A stretch of DNA of 64,000 nt from Diphasiastrum complanatum (GCA_029204225.1 CM055110.1:42637862-42701861); one strand, 5' to 3'; numbered from the stretch's first letter, positions 11,524-24,922 are shown. Numbers and translations: made by a program. Notes: generated from the sequence alone by a model not told the origin.

Positions 11524-14500
11524 CTATGAATATGATCTGCAATTGAGATTTAACATACCTACTAAAGTAGAAAGCTTATCTCTAGACAATGGCTTTGTCA
11601 ATATATCAGCCAACATACTGTCTGTATGATAGTAACTTATTACAACATCTTTACTTTGAACTTTCTCTCTAAGAAAATGGAATTGAACTTCTATATGCCT
11701 AGTTCTATTATGAGTTCGTGGGTTCAAAGATAGAGCTATGCAGCTCTAATTGTCGCACTGGAGTATTGTTGGACTGATCTGTAAGAATTGTAGATTCTGC
11801 AACAGCCTCCTTAACTAGATTATCTCCTTCACTGCTAATGTAGCTGCAACATATTCAGATTCTGTGGAGGACAGAAAAATGCATTTTTGCTTTCTGTTGT
11901 TCCATGAGATGGGTCCTCTTACAAGGAAACAAATGTAGCTTGATGTGAATTTTTTGGTATCCATGTCTCCAGCCCAATCTGAATCTAAATAGTTGTCAAT
12001 GTGAGTGTAGCTTCTGTTTTGCCATTATAGCTCAAAGCATAGTGCTTTGTAGCTTGAATGTACCTCAGTATTCTTTGCAGAGCTTTCCAATGCTGTAGAC
12101 CTGGATTGAACATGTACTGAAACAATGTGCTTACTGCATATTCTAGATCAGGTCGTGTGTAGATCATAGAATACATAATAGATCCTATGACAGACTGATA
12201 AGGATACCTGCACATTTCTTGCTGATCTGCTTGAGTTTTGGGGCACATATCTTTGGACAGCTTAGCTCCTAGATCCATAGGTGTGTCTATGGGCTTGCAG
12301 TCCTCCATGCCATATCTACAAAGTACATTAGTCAAGTAGGATTCTTGGCTTATAGTTATCCTTCTGCCTGTGCGATCTCTGTTGATCTCCATACCAAGAA
12401 GGTAATGGACTGGGCCTAAATCAGTCATCTCAAACTCTGATGAGAGCAGAGATTTGGTTTCCTGTGACAACTGATTTGAATTGCTGATAATTAAAGAATC
12501 ATCAACGTATAATGCTATTATGACATAACTTGACTCTTTACGCCTGAGATATACATTGTATTCTGCAAAGCAAGAAGTAAAATTGTGCTGCAACAAAAAG
12601 TGATTAATTCTGTCATACTAGGCCCTGGGAGCTTGCTTAAGACCATATGAAGCCTTATGCAATTTACATACCAGATGCTCTTTGCCTTGAAGGACGTAAC
12701 CTTCTAGTTGATAGATGAATATATCTTCTTGTATATATCCATGTAGGAATGTCGTCTGGACGTCCATCTGGTGAATGTCCAGATCTTCTACAATAGCTAT
12801 AGCCAGTAAGGTATGAATAGACTGATGTTTTACCACTGGACTAAAGGTCTCAGTGTAGTCTATCCCATATACTTGTTCAAAGCCTTTAACCACCAGTCTA
12901 GCTTTCCATTTGGATATGGATCCATCTGGCTTAAGCTTCAACTTAAAGATCCACTTAAAGTCAATTGGTTTTACACCAGTAGGAGGATTGACAAGACTCC
13001 AGCATTAACAGAGCTTCTGCAACTGTGGCAGGTTCATCGTGACTGATGAACACCTGAGGGACAAAACGATCAGGTTGCTGTCACTGGGATCGTAGCATCT
13101 TGTGGCTGAACAATCATGGGTCTGGGCCCATCGATGGTAAGCGGAGCTGTTGGGACAAACTCCTTTGTCTGAATAGTCGTAGGTCGTTGCCTAACGATGG
13201 ATGGTGGAGCTATTGTGGAATACTCTTGCATCAGCTACTTCTGCTTGAAATCGTGATACTTGTCTTCAAGAAAAGCAACATCACGATTGATTGAGATCTA
13301 ACCTGAATCAACATCATAGATGCGATATGCTTTATGCGACGTTGAGTAGCCGATGAAGATGTTCTTACAGTTTACTGAGTCCAGCTTCTTCCTCAGATCA
13401 GATGGCACGTGTGCATAGTAGAGACATCCGAAAATACGTAGATGTTTCAAGCTTGGTTTGTATCCATAGTAGACTTCAAACAATATCTTGGAATCAACTA
13501 CTTTAGTGTTGGAGTAGTTCTGTAGATAGGAGGCCGTAGAGATTGCTTCTGCCAGAATGTTTGCGGTAAATGGGCATTGGTTGTCATGGATCGTGCAACT
13601 TCCAACAGTATGTAGTTCTTGCGCTCAGCTACTCCATTCTGTTGAGGAGTGTAGCTTGTAGTAAATTGATGGTGCATGCCACATGACGACATATAGTCCT
13701 TCATCTCATTTGATAGGCACTCTCTCCCTGAATCAGACCATAGGGCCTTGATTTTCTGACCAATCTGATTCTCAACATATTGCTTGAATTCTTTGAAGCA
13801 ATTGAATGCTTTAGACTTGTTAGTAATGAATATTACTCTGGTAAAATGGGAGTAGTCATCAATGAATGTAATAAAATATAGAGCCTTACCCAAGAAAGGT
13901 ACGCTCATAGGACCACATAAGTCACTATGTATCAGTGACAAAATGGACTTGGCTTTTCTAGCCTGTCCTCTTGGAAGTCCAGTTCTAGGTTGTTTGCCTA
14001 GTAAGCAACTTTCACAGACAGATTGATTAGTTGTAGTAACAACATTTATATTCATGTCCTTGACCATTTTGTTATGACGCATATCAAGATTGAATGCATG
14101 TTTAGATGTCCTAATCTTTGATGCCATAAATTAGCATCTGAACATCTTACATAAAGTGCAACATCATGACTTAGTATGTACAAGTTTCCTTCTCTGTAAG
14201 TAGAGAGAATTTTTTTTGAATTCTCATCTAAAACAGTACATCACCTAGCAGTAAACAAAGCTCTATAACCTTGATCAGTGATCTGTAGACAATAAGTTCT
14301 TTGTTAATTTGGGTACATGAAGTACACCATTAAGCTGTCTAGTGATGCCATCAGAGAATTGTAGTCAAATAGAGCCTTGGCCTTCGACTTGATGTGAACT
14401 GGAGTCACCCAAGAAGATGTATTTTGATTCTATAGCTATGAGTGTAGAGAAGAGGTCCTTGCATGACATCATGTGCTGAGAGGCACCTAAATCGAGATAC

Positions 14501-15413
14501 CATTGATGGCCATCTCTATTGGATTGATCTTGTACACTCAGTGCTCTCTCATCTTCTTGAGAATCTTTGACTGGGTCAAAGTTGCCTTGTTGTTGTTGCT
14601 GCATCTTCTTCCTAGCTTCATTATGTTTGAGGACGCAACAGTCCTTGATATCATGGTTGGTTCTTTTGCAGTACCTGCAAAATAGCTTGGTCTTGGACGA
14701 TGATTGGCTGTGCTGTTGCTGTTGTGGTTGTGAAGATGCTGGTTGTTCTGCCTTTGTCTTCTTGTCCTTGAAGTCTTTCTTCTTCTTGGACTACTACTTG
14801 CTTGAGTAGAGTGCCATGGATTTGGTACTCATTGACATGGACAAGCTTTTTCTCCTTACTTCTTCTTGCAACAAACTTGTTGTCAATTTTTTCAGAGACA
14901 GCGCAAGAGTGTTGCTAAGAAGCAACACTAAATTGTCATAGGAGGATGGAAGACTGACAAGAAGAGACATGGTAGAGTCTTCTTCTGATATAGGTGCTCC
15001 TATTGCAGCCAGTTGGTTTAGCAACTGTTTGAACTCGTTCAGATGGTCGCTTATTGAGGTGCCTTTGCTCATTTTGAGTGTCAGCATCTTCTTCCTCAAG
15101 AAGAGACGAGTGGACACATATGAGGTCTCGTAGATGTTTGTAAGGATATCCCATGCTTCTTTGGAGGTGGTGTTGTTTGACACGTGAGCAATCTGAGTGT
15201 CTTTCAGATTCAGGATACAATGGCAAGTGCTTAGCCATCCTTTGCTTCCCGTGTTGGAAGCAATTCAGGTTCTACCGGCTTGGGTATTGAACCATTTACG
15301 TACCCCCACAGCTCTTTTTTGATCAGGATCATCCTCATCTTGAACTTCCACATGTGGAAGTCATCTCCATTGAATTTATTGATCAAGCGGATCTCTGAGG
15401 TTGAAACTTCCAT
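11524..15413 (-). pseudogene. Copia-I gag-pol, broken
   Basis: Reading right to left, gag starts at about 15413 (MEVSTSEIRLINKFNG) with LHEFK/UBN2-type sequence. A zinc-knuckle region follows near 14680, then protease near 14510 (WYLDLGASQHMM, where the usual DSG is DLG). Next come the pre-integrase HHCC region, the integrase core (HSDLCGPMS near 13890, WSDSGRE near 13740, QQNGVAERKN near 13630) and reverse transcriptase (DVQTTFLHG near 12760, YVDDSLIIS near 12500). The RNase H end is NRTRHIEVQFHFLREK near 11690. It is broken by several stops and frame changes, one of them a single TAG in the reverse transcriptase at about 12618. The reverse transcriptase YVDD is intact, but the protease change and stops make it inactive. 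Confidence 0.88.
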
Positions 15414-15595
15414 AGCGATCGAGTAGCAGAGATGAAACACAAACAGAAAGAATAGTTCTATAGAGTTAGAATAAGTCCTAGACTCTAGTAATCCAATGAA
15501 CCTTAGCTCTGATACAACTGTTGGAACTGTGGTTGCTCTTCTCCTGTGGAAGCAGGCACTGATATCACTCTATTGGGCGGAATAAGATCTGATAC

Positions 15596-15850
15596 GGTCC
15601 TCTATATCTAGGGGACAATTTATAATGCTTGTCGGTACGCATTACACTAGAATCCTTCAAAATTTTAACATATACCCATCCCCCACTTGAAAGTATCGTA
15701 GTGATCTTTCCATATTTGCATAATGTCGGTCCCTATCCTGGGCACACTGGACTTTTTCATGTGCAATCTATAGCATTTCATATTTGCATAATGTCAGCTG
15801 GGCAAACTGGACATTTTTATGTGCAATCTATAGCATTTTCTGCATATCAT
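15596..15850. other. Unassigned spacer between Copia-I and a gypsy fragment
   Basis: No gene. It contains two near-copies of a 'catatttgcataatgtcggt...ctggacttttttcatgtgcaatctatagcatt' segment (about 15710-15775 and 15778-15838), a direct duplication of about 65 bases. The flanks do not reveal which element it came from. Confidence 0.6.
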
Positions 15851-17963
15851 ATAGGAAAGTTTTGCCCATTGGATAAACCAAAGGGAAAAACTAGAAACTC
15901 GTAGTGGCCAAACCTGGTCCTAAAACTGGCCTTAGATACAACTTTCGGATGTATTCTGCTCTGATGGTATCCCGTACGTAGATCAATTTTCATGCAGTAT
16001 TTAGCTCCATTTAATAGATCTATGAGATCATTCATCCTGGGCAACAGGTATATATTTTTTCAGTAAGTTTGTTCAGACCCTTGTAATCTACACATAACCG
16101 GAAACCCCCATCTTTCTTACTCTTAAAAAGGACAGGTGCTCCCCATGGAGACTTACTTGGTCTGATGTGCCCCATCTTAAGATATTACTCGATTTGCCTA
16201 ACCACTTCCTTGTCTTCCTTTTGACTAAACCTATAAGGTTGTCTTCGAGAAAACTTCACTAAATTCTTGCTTCAAATCTTGTAGTAATTGTTGCTCCTGA
16301 TGCAAATTTTCGGTGCTAAACACATTCACATCATCAACATCACAATGCATACGAGATTTTAAAACCAAGTGAAAGAGTTCATAATTAGAATCATGAAGTT
16401 TTTCTATTAACTCTATCGAGGAAATCGTCGACGATGGCAGTACATCAGTCTCTCCAAAAATAGAGACTATTTGATCAAACTTATTTTTAAATACCAAAGT
16501 ATGGTTTTTGAAATCTATTGTTTAACGAAAAACCATTCATAACCCAAGATCACATCAGTTCTGTCTAGATTCATGACGTGGAAGTCGAGCGGCTCAACAT
16601 GATCTTGCATCCGAAGCTCTAAATTTGAAACTTTCACATCCCAAACTTCCATGTCCGACCTCGAGGCAAGATGGACCACCATCGGTGATCACTAGCCATG
16701 GTGGGCACTCGGAGCTTCTGCACAAGTTGAGCATTCAAAAAATTGTGAGTACTTCCAGAATTTAATAGTACATTTACATCTTTCCCCAATATATTGCCTC
16801 TTACACAAAACAACTGATTGGGCTTGAAAGAAAGTGTACTAAAATTACAAGTACAATCACAATTATTCAATAAATTGACTTCCAATTTACCTGCCGATAA
16901 ATCCACCGCCATGAAATATGACGACTTAGATTTTCGTTTGGGGCATTGCTTAGCACGGTGCCCGGGTTTATTGCAGAGAAAACACAAAGTTTGCTTAAGT
17001 GCAGCTAACCATGTCTTGTCTTTTACCACCAGCTACTTCTTGTTCTTTTTCTTCTTAGATTGTTGGTACGCCTCTATTTTCAATTCGTCGAAAAACTACT
17101 TCTTACGCTTATTTGTTGATTTTTCCATTTTAGGCTTCGGGGCCATTTGGCCGTGCACGCTTTTTCACGAGGCAACAATGGTGCTATCATAGGCCTTGGC
17201 CACATGGATACCATCTTCCAATGAATGGAGGATATTCCGTTTACACTCATTTTGATAATTGGCTGCCAATGTGCCAACTTCCTATCAAATAGCGGGACCT
17301 TGGCCAAAGAATCCAAGAACTACTAGACGTAAGCGTTCAATTCTCGGTTGCCCATCCTGCAATAAATTAAAATGTATATAACTCAGCATCGTCTATCGTG
17401 ACGAAAGCCTTGCGGAATTTCGCTAGGAACCCACCCCAAGTCATTGGTTTCATGGGAAGTTCCCTCCACCACGAGGAGGCCTTGCCCTCAAGAAACAATA
17501 GAATTGAGGATATCCGCTTATCCTCTGGGATGTTATGGAAGCTAAAATAGCTCGACCAACGATTCACCCAATCCTCAACAACTTCCGGACGCTTGAATTT
17601 TTTATTATCGGAAAATACTTTCGGTTGGTAGCCCAAGTTAGTTGAGGTGATAGCTTCTAATTGGTTAAGAAGGTTCTGCATTTGGTTATCATGCTGCTTA
17701 TTACTTTGGTGAAGTTCTAGTACTGCTTTGCCCAAAGTGTGCAATGATTTATTAGAGTCAAGGGAGCCATCACTATCTGGTGATGCCGGATGAATTTCAG
17801 TGTTCCCATCACTTCCGGGTGATGTCGGGTGAATTTCCATGTCCCCTTGCCCACCGGGACACATCGTTATCCATTTGCTAGTGAAAAACTGAAAAATTGA
17901 AAATTTTACATTCAGTTCATCATCATTGCGGGTATAATTATTCGTTAATAATGCAATGTCCAA
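15850..17963 (-). pseudogene. Gypsy gag-protease-RT 5' half, broken
   Basis: Reading right to left, gag begins near 17865 (MCPGGQGDMEIH) with a short duplicated MEIHPTSPGSD-like segment and a typical gypsy gag core (VEDWVNRWSSYF, FLEGKASSWWRELP, FLAKFRKAF). A zinc knuckle CFLCNKPGHRAKQCPK lies near 16975. The protease region reads LLNSGSTHNFLNAQLV near 16750, so the catalytic aspartate is Asn. Reverse transcriptase then appears ([32 protein letters not shown] near 15855) and stops before the YxDD box. Stops separate the pieces. It is similar in type to the gypsy at 39.6 kb, and orientation suggests it could belong with the LTR at 9.4-9.9 kb. Confidence 0.85.
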
Positions 17964-18686
17964 AAAAACATAGTTTTAAATAGACCCAAAAGTGCTTATT
18001 AAAATTATACCAATGAATTTTGCAAATGGATTCTAAGCAATTAGAATGTCGAAAAAACCAATTGCATCAAAATCTAATTAACACAATTCGATAAGCTATT
18101 ACAACTCATCTTAAGGTTAACTGCATTTGCATTTACGTAGTCCAAAAAATGACTAAAATGCTCATGGAAAGCAAAGAAACAAAAAGCGAAGAAAAAACCC
18201 ATTAATTATCCTCTAGCCACACTAGCCAGCCACCTCCCCTTTTCACCTACCATGCACAACACTTAACTCAAAAAAAAAAAAAACTTAAGTTACACTCACA
18301 CCCCCCCCCCCCCCCCTCTCTCTCTTCCCTCCAAATCGATCTCCTTGGGCCTCTGATCCTTCAAGCACACAGAGAGACTGGCCAAGGGGATTGACTATGA
18401 TGAAACACTTGATTTTGTCATAGTTTGTGGTGGTGATTTCATTAACTCACATGCTTTTAGTGATCTACTGCCTTTGCAACATTTGTTAAAAAATGAGAAT
18501 TTTCTTGGAACATGAAACCGTACATCTATCTTCACCGACATTATCTCCAAAAAAATGGGATTGAAGTCAAACTATGTCTATTCTTTTCACTTACTTGACC
18601 AAAAATGAGATTCTATTTTGGCTAAATAACCATAATTTGAAAGCATTGAAAGAATCAATTTCATTCAGAATTGCAATAATCAATTT
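17964..18686. other. AT-rich spacer with poly(C)/CT run
   Basis: No gene was found. It contains a run of A near 18270, a 16-base poly(C) followed by CT at 18301-18324, and otherwise unremarkable AT-rich sequence. It may include the untranslated leader of the gypsy fragment on its left. Confidence 0.5.
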
Positions 18687-20450
18687 TTACTCAAAATTAC
18701 AAGAATCAATTTCATCAGCAGCAACATCTTGCAATTCATCTCCTCTGAGATTATTTTCATCATCACTCTCACTTTCAAAAATTATTTCATCATCCTGACT
18801 ATTAGAATTTCTATTCTCAACATCTATGGAAGAGTGTGCTTCAAGTATGGTTTGAATGAAGGTTCTCCATTTCATTCTCAACATTTGTACCCTCAAATAC
18901 TCGTCGTGAACGTGGTTCAACTTGAGCTACAAACCACCATGTCTTGTTTAGTCGATCTGGTTGAAAAAACATATGCAGAAATTACAATTTTAGAACATAT
19001 CAAAAACTCAAATAGTGAAGTCACTTGCAATAAAATAAAAAACATGATAGCATAGCATGTGCACCTGCTCATAGTGACGAGGCAACACCAATGTGTCAAA
19101 GGACTCCATGATCAATGTTTTTGATGAATCAATCGCAAAAATTCCACTTGGATCCGAGGCCCTCTAGGCTGGACAGATGCTATTACACTACAATCATGTG
19201 TGCGTCTCTTGTTATCAATCCTTTCAACATGAAAGTGGAAACCAAAAGCCCATATAGCATTATACATTTTGCACTGCCACATGACAAACATGAATCTCAT
19301 AAATAATCATTGTGAATGAACATGGTGTTTCAAAATGATTAAGCAAATATTGTTATCAACAAGAATGTTCTAATAATAAAGTATCTAAAGAATAATACCT
19401 TCCATTCGCATCCTCTTACAAAATCCCATTCTGCGTTTGATATTTGTTGTCCCTCTTTTGTTGCTTTTTGTAGTGTGTCATGCATCCACTCTATAGTGCA
19501 TTGCTTGGGAAATGGCTCAACATCATGTGAACTTGTGGCCATGTGTCTACCTCCATTCTATCATTGGCGCTTTCTAGACAAGGCCCTCTCTTTTTTCTCT
19601 TCTTCATATAGGTCTAACCATTTATCTATAACTCCACAATTATAAAGCATGAATGTAGAAATTTTTTCTCAACAAATGAACCTTTCCCATCCCTTGAGGT
19701 TTTTCACTAGTTACCTCTTCGGCTTCCTCATCACGCCACAAAGTGGAGCAGATGGATGTAGTTGGTGCAAAATTTCAGTAACATAAAAGAGATATTCATG
19801 TACTAACTATCCCTCTGACATGCTACCTTTTGGCTTTGCCTTTTGACGCACAAAATCTTTTAAGACTTTCATGTATCTTTCCATAAAGAACATCCACCTA
19901 AAAAGTCATAAATGGTTAAAAATAAGGGTTTTATTTAATGAGTTCATGTTTCAATTGATTTAGTTTAAATACACATGCAAAAGAAAATTTATGCACTTAT
20001 ACCTAGTGTGCACTAAAAATTACTCAAATAATGATGTGAGGCTTTGGTCACTCCATCTATATTTGGCTTGAAGATTTAATAAAAGTAGAGAAGTCACCAA
20101 ACGAGATATCTTTGCTCCAGGATACAATGCGGTCTTTGATTCTTCTCACAATTTTTTTTCTTCTTTAGACAAAAGTGCTTCCTCATCTTGTTCAAGTGTC
20201 TAGCTGCACTATTGTTCTCGTACATGTCATCCAACATGTCTCCCATGACTTCAAATTTTTCATTCATTGAAGCTCATTTTCATCGTTGTGACTTGTTTGC
20301 AAAGAAGTAGATTTAGATGAGCTAGATTCAAATGCATTAGTCTCTTGATTAATGTGCTCATCAATTTCCATCATCTCTTTTAAGCCTTGACGTAGACGAC
20401 GAGGTAATTGCTTTATATGAGGAACGTCGTATGACATTCGTCGTCTACGT
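18687..20450 (-). pseudogene. CACTA (En/Spm) transposase relic without catalytic core
   Basis: Reading right to left, the N-terminal part (20450-20020) contains a segment matching the TNP2-type pattern 'LYPGC.KFSKL...LY.LKA..GWSDKSFT.LL', here YPGAKIS followed by NLQAKYRWSDQSLTSLFE. At 19900-19690 there is a DUF4218-like block, RWMFFMERYMKVLKDFVRQK followed by AKPKGSM. At 19330-18900 there is a DUF4216-like block (GFHFHVERIDNKRRT, then NKTWWFVAQVEPRSR) and an acidic tail (DDENNLRGDE). The large transposase core that normally sits between the first two blocks is absent; under 150 bases separate them. Frameshifts and stops throughout mark it as a pseudogene. No CACTA terminal repeats were located. 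Confidence 0.72.
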
Positions 20451-20930
20451 CGACCATTACGAGGATTATTGTCTCCAACGCTAGATGAGAATGAAGAATC
20501 CTATATACCAAAATAACAAGAAGTAGGTTGAAACAATGCTTGATACACATTTCCTCCCAATACTTGATAGATCTAAATGTTGCATATAAATATAAATTAC
20601 CTCTTTGTTTAAAAAGTATGAACATACCAATGTATCTACTAGACCATTTTTCTTTTCAACTTGTTAACATTCAATGAACTCAAAGAATTGCACGCTTCTA
20701 CATATTTACATATTTATAAATTTCACATTCATTAGCTTTCACTTATTATCTTATGTAAACATCTAGGCAAATGACGAATAATGCTTGACAAATAATGCTC
20801 CTAACATTTGACATACTTAATGACACAAACCAAATACAATGAAGATGCATGGATTATACATCTCTACATATCAACAAAATTTAAATCTTCACATTTGACT
20901 TATTGTCTTTTGCAAACATTTGGGTAGAGG
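20451..20930. other. AT-rich spacer between the CACTA relic and the SET-like fragment
   Basis: No gene was recognised. It has short near-repeats such as 'cttgatacac/ttgatgaacaatt...cctcccaa..cttgatagatct' at about 20537-20580 and 20947-20985, suggesting duplicated sequence in this interval. Confidence 0.4.
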
Positions 20931-21116
20931 ACGGTTGAAACTATGCTTGATGAACAATTCCTCCCCAAACCTGATAGATCTAGTGGCACAGACCATTACA
21001 TACGTGCCCTTTACATTCCTAGTCAAATATTCTTCTTTTCCATTGGTGCGTTATTCAAAACTCCATTCGTCAATAGAGGGTGGCCAATGGAACTATTTCT
21101 ATATGCAACAATGTTT

Positions 21117-21121
21117 CCATG
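21117..21121. repeat. Target-site duplication CCATG, left copy
   Basis: CCATG immediately left of the LTR start TGTCACGA. The same five bases follow the right LTR end at 24918-24922, which fixes the boundaries of Copia-V. Confidence 0.9.
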
Positions 21122-24100
21122 TGTCACGAATGGTTTCGTTTCGTTGTCGAGAACAATTTTGTTTCTTTTGAATTTTCTTTTGCGCGGAAGCTCACAGGAA
21201 CCTAGACACACGACTACACATCACAGAACACATTTCACTTTAGCAACCATGACAGCGGAAGACAAGGAGATGCACAAAAATAGAGCAATCAATTATCAGT
21301 TTAAGTTTTAGAGCGAGATAGTCAATGTCTCGCTCGTTGGCGACCTGACGCTCTGCTCTTTTGTTGTGTTCTACTCGTTGGCAGACTTTCATGCACAGCT
21401 ATTTCATTTCTAGTCTTTTTCTTTTTCTGCTCTACTCACGCACACACTCTTTGTGTCTTGCTATCTAGTATATCTGGTATATTTTGTGAGAGCCAGAAAA
21501 AATATTTTATATCTCCATTGTGTGGAGTTTACAAGATAGTTAAGACAGAGAATTACAAGAGTAGTTAACGTTAATCAACTAATCAGCTACTCTCCGTTGT
21601 TACTATCCATTTCAGTTGGGTGTGAAGCTTAACACTCCAAGCCCGTTGGGCTGTTAGCTGGCAGCGCAAAAGATTCCTTTTCGTTTCTTTCATTTCCTTT
21701 TGTTCCTTTCGTTTCTTTTCGTTTTGCATTGCTTTGCGATTTTTGCGGTCCTGAAGGCATGTTTGAGTTTGCGAATCGTGCGCGAATATTTCGTCACTCA
21801 TTTGTCCTGAAGGCACGTTGACTTTCACAAATTGTTTGATCTTTGCGAATCGTTTGAATGTATGTTCAATTATACCATAAGAAGTATATTTAACTAAGAG
21901 TTTTACCAATGTGCCATGCCAAGATTGGAAGAGAATTGGCTTAAAGCATAAACAGAAAAAACTAGATCGGATCTGGTACAAATTGTAAGGTACATCAGAC
22001 TACCGATTAAGTTTTGGTAGGGTATACATGCCATCTTCTGTTCTTCCTCTTTTGTTTTTGGACAATCATGCTTCGTCAGCTTGGCTCCAGCTATCATTGG
22101 TGTGGTCTTTTCCTTGTAGTCCATCATGTTATACTGCTTGAAACACACTTACGTATGAGAGATCAGGCTTTCTACCTGTCCTTTCGTATGGTGTTTTGTT
22201 TTCCAGCGCCGTCGTTGTTGTTTTGTTCTGTAGGTGTACTACTGCAGCTATTGCCTTAGCCCAAATTGACTTGGCAATTAAGCTTGTGTCATCATACATC
22301 TGGCTCCTTCGACTAGCATTCTGTTTTTTCTTTCTGCGACACCATTATATTCTAATGTGTACACAAGTGTGAATTGATATTCGATTTTCTGTTCTTGGCA
22401 GAATTTTGAGAATTCTTTGCTCTTGTACTCACCTCCATTGTCAGATCTGATGATCTGTATCTTCTTTGAGGTGTGTCTCTCTGCAAATGCCACGAACTTC
22501 TTGAAGGGATCAAGTACCTCAGATTTCTTCTTTAGGTAGTAGATCATAGTCATCTATGAACGTCAAGAAGTACCTCGATCCTGAGAGTGAATCCATTTTC
22601 ATCGGTCCGCAGACATCAGAGTGGATGAGCTCAAGAACTTCCTTGGCTCTTCTTCCCTTATATGTGAATGGAACTCAGTTTCGGGCCTTGATATCTTGAG
22701 ACCTGTGACTGTGTCTTTCTTGCACATGTCATACAGGGTTCAGATGATACATCCTCCTGTGCCAGAGCTGATCTTCATTCTCTGATGCATTTAATATGCT
22801 ATCAGAGTTGCTGATTATCTTGGCCTGGTAGAGATTTCCTTCTTTACATCTGACCGTCAGCACCTTGTTTGTCATTTTCTTGACCATGCGGCATGTATTG
22901 CCATCGAATAAAGTTCGAATTCCAAGATCTGTCATCTTGGAGACTGATAGAAGATTTTTTTTTAGTGTAGGCATGTAGAGTGCCCTTTGCAACTCTGCTT
23001 GACCTGACAATGTTCGCAGTTATAGAGTCTCGATGCCTTTGACGTCGTGTCTGCTGCCATCACCTAAAATCACTGCTCTGTTGTCTTTGAGTTCTCTGAA
23101 GTCAATCAAGATCTTCTTGTTGCAAGTGATGTGTGGTGTAGCTCCTGAATCAATGACTACATCGTAGTCGCGTTCAGTGTAGCTCGTTGAAGCTTCATCA
23201 AGTATTGTGAAGGCTTCATCACCTTTGTCTACATCCTTGGATGACTCTGTAACATTTGCCTTTTCAGTTTTGTTCTTTCTTTTTGGGTTGAATCTGCAAT
23301 CGTATGCAGAGTGACCTTTCTTCTTGTAGTGTATTGCTGGATTGAACCAGCATTTGTTGGCCGTATGGCCTGGTTTGTGGTAGTGATCACAGGAAGAAGA
23401 TTGTTGATTCGAGGGCTTCGTATTCTCAAATCTAAATTTGTTCTTGTTTTTTTTTTTTTTCTTTCTTGAAAAGGGCCTTCTCTTGATCATTGCTTCCTTC
23501 TCCTTTGTCCCTCATCAGTCTCTCATCAGCGACAAGACTGACTGCCTTGTCGAATGTCATATCTGGTAGACTCAGTATGAGCATTCTCAATGGCTGATAA
23601 GACGTCGGTAGAGACTTCATGAATTACATCAGCTGTTGTGGTGCTGGGACTTGGTGCTCCTATCCTGATGCAACGAGTTGAGCAAAGATCGTTCTGATCT
23701 TCTCAACATGCTGATCTAATTGGTTTCCATCCCATCGTATGGATTGCAGTTGATTGTGAAGATGCATCACTGAAGCTGCAGTCCTCACTTCATACTTATG
23801 TTTCCCATGCTGCATGGCTGCTTTCGCAGTCTTCAATCTACATGAGTAGATCTTCTTTAATGGATGAAATGATGATCGCCATTGCACGCTCATCCTTTCT
23901 GATCCATTCAGCTCTTCTCGGGTCTCCCTTTGTAGGCTGCACCTCTGAGAGTTCGGTCACCGACCAAATGCCTTCGCCCTTCAGAAGCGTTTTGATTTTG
24001 AATTTTCAGATTCTGTAGTTTGCGCGATCGAGGTTGATTGCTAATCTTGTCTAGATCGTTGTAGTCATATTGTGTTGTCTAGAAAATCACTGCTTAGATA

Positions 24101-24917
24101 TCAGTAGTGATAACTTGTAGGCTCTGATACCATGTCACGAATGGTTTTGTTTTGTTTCTTTTGAATTTTCTTTTGCGCGGAAGCTCACAGGAACCTAGAC
24201 ACACGACTACACATCACATAACACATTTTATTTTAGCAATCATGACAGCAGAATACAAGGAGATGCATGAAAATAGAGCAATCAATTATCAGTTGAATTT
24301 TGAGAGCGAGATCGTCAGTGTCTCGCTCGTTGGCCGCCTGACGCTCTACTCTTTCACTATGTTCTTCTCGTTGACAGACTTTTATGCACAACTATTTTGT
24401 TTCTAGTCTCTCTTTTTTTCTGTTCTACTCACACACACACTCTCTATGTCTTGCTATCTAGTATATCTGGTATATTTTGTGAGAGCCAGAAAAAATAGTT
24501 TATATCTCCACTGTGTGGAGTTTACAAAATAGTTAAAACAGAGAATTACAAGAGTAGTTAACGTTAATCAACTAATCCGTTACTCTCCGTTGTTACTATC
24601 CATTTCAGCTGGGCGTGAAGCTTAACACTCCAAGCCCGTTGGGCTGTTAGTTGGCAGCGTGAAAGATTCCTTTTTGTTTTTTTCATTTCCTTTCGTTCCT
24701 TTCGTTTTGTTTCATTTTGCGTTGCTTTGCGGTTTTTGTAGTCCTGGAGGCATGTTTGAGTTTTGCGAATCGTTCACAAATCTTTTGTCACTCGTTTTTC
24801 CTGAAGGCACATTGACTTTTGCAAATTGTTTGATCTTCGCAAATCGTTCGACCTTCGAGCCAAGGCTCGTTGACTTTCGTGTTGCGGCAAAGTTGCAGGA
24901 GTTCACCATTTCTAACA
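21122..24917 (-). mobile_element. Copia-V inserted in the SET-like frame
   Basis: The right (5') LTR is 24133-24917 (785 bases, TGTCACGA...TTCTAACA in plus orientation). The PBS complement GGCTCTGATACCA is at 24120-24132. The left (3') LTR starts at 21122 with the same TGTCACGA and runs to about 21858, where its last bases and the polypurine tract are missing and it abuts RNase H sequence. The element is flanked by CCATG on both sides. Both LTRs carry a 'gcgcggaagctcacaggaacctagac' block and a T-rich U3. Confidence 0.9.
21858..24010 (-). pseudogene. Copia-V gag-pol with reverse transcriptase deleted
   Basis: Reading right to left, gag starts near 24000 (WSVTELSEVQ, then HLHNQLQSIRWDG). It carries two zinc-knuckle-like segments (CDHYHKPGHTANKCW and a degenerate partner near 23300), protease VVIDSGATPHITC near 23140, a pre-integrase part (LWHRRMYHLN near 22745), and an integrase piece with IRSDNGGEYKSKEF and YNGVAERKN near 22350-22450. 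The coding then jumps to the last part of reverse transcriptase (MYLTICTRSDLVF near 21990) and a stub of RNase H. The YVDD region is gone. Several stops and frame changes confirm it is dead. Confidence 0.85.
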
Positions 24918-24922
24918 CCATG
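24918..24922. repeat. Target-site duplication CCATG, right copy
   Basis: Pairs with 21117-21121 and lies directly after the LTR terminus TTCTAACA. Confidence 0.9.

Noticed and set aside
18360-18420. Short plus-strand text LAKGIDYDET resembling copia reverse transcriptase
   Set aside because: Too short and without matching flanks; chance similarity cannot be excluded.
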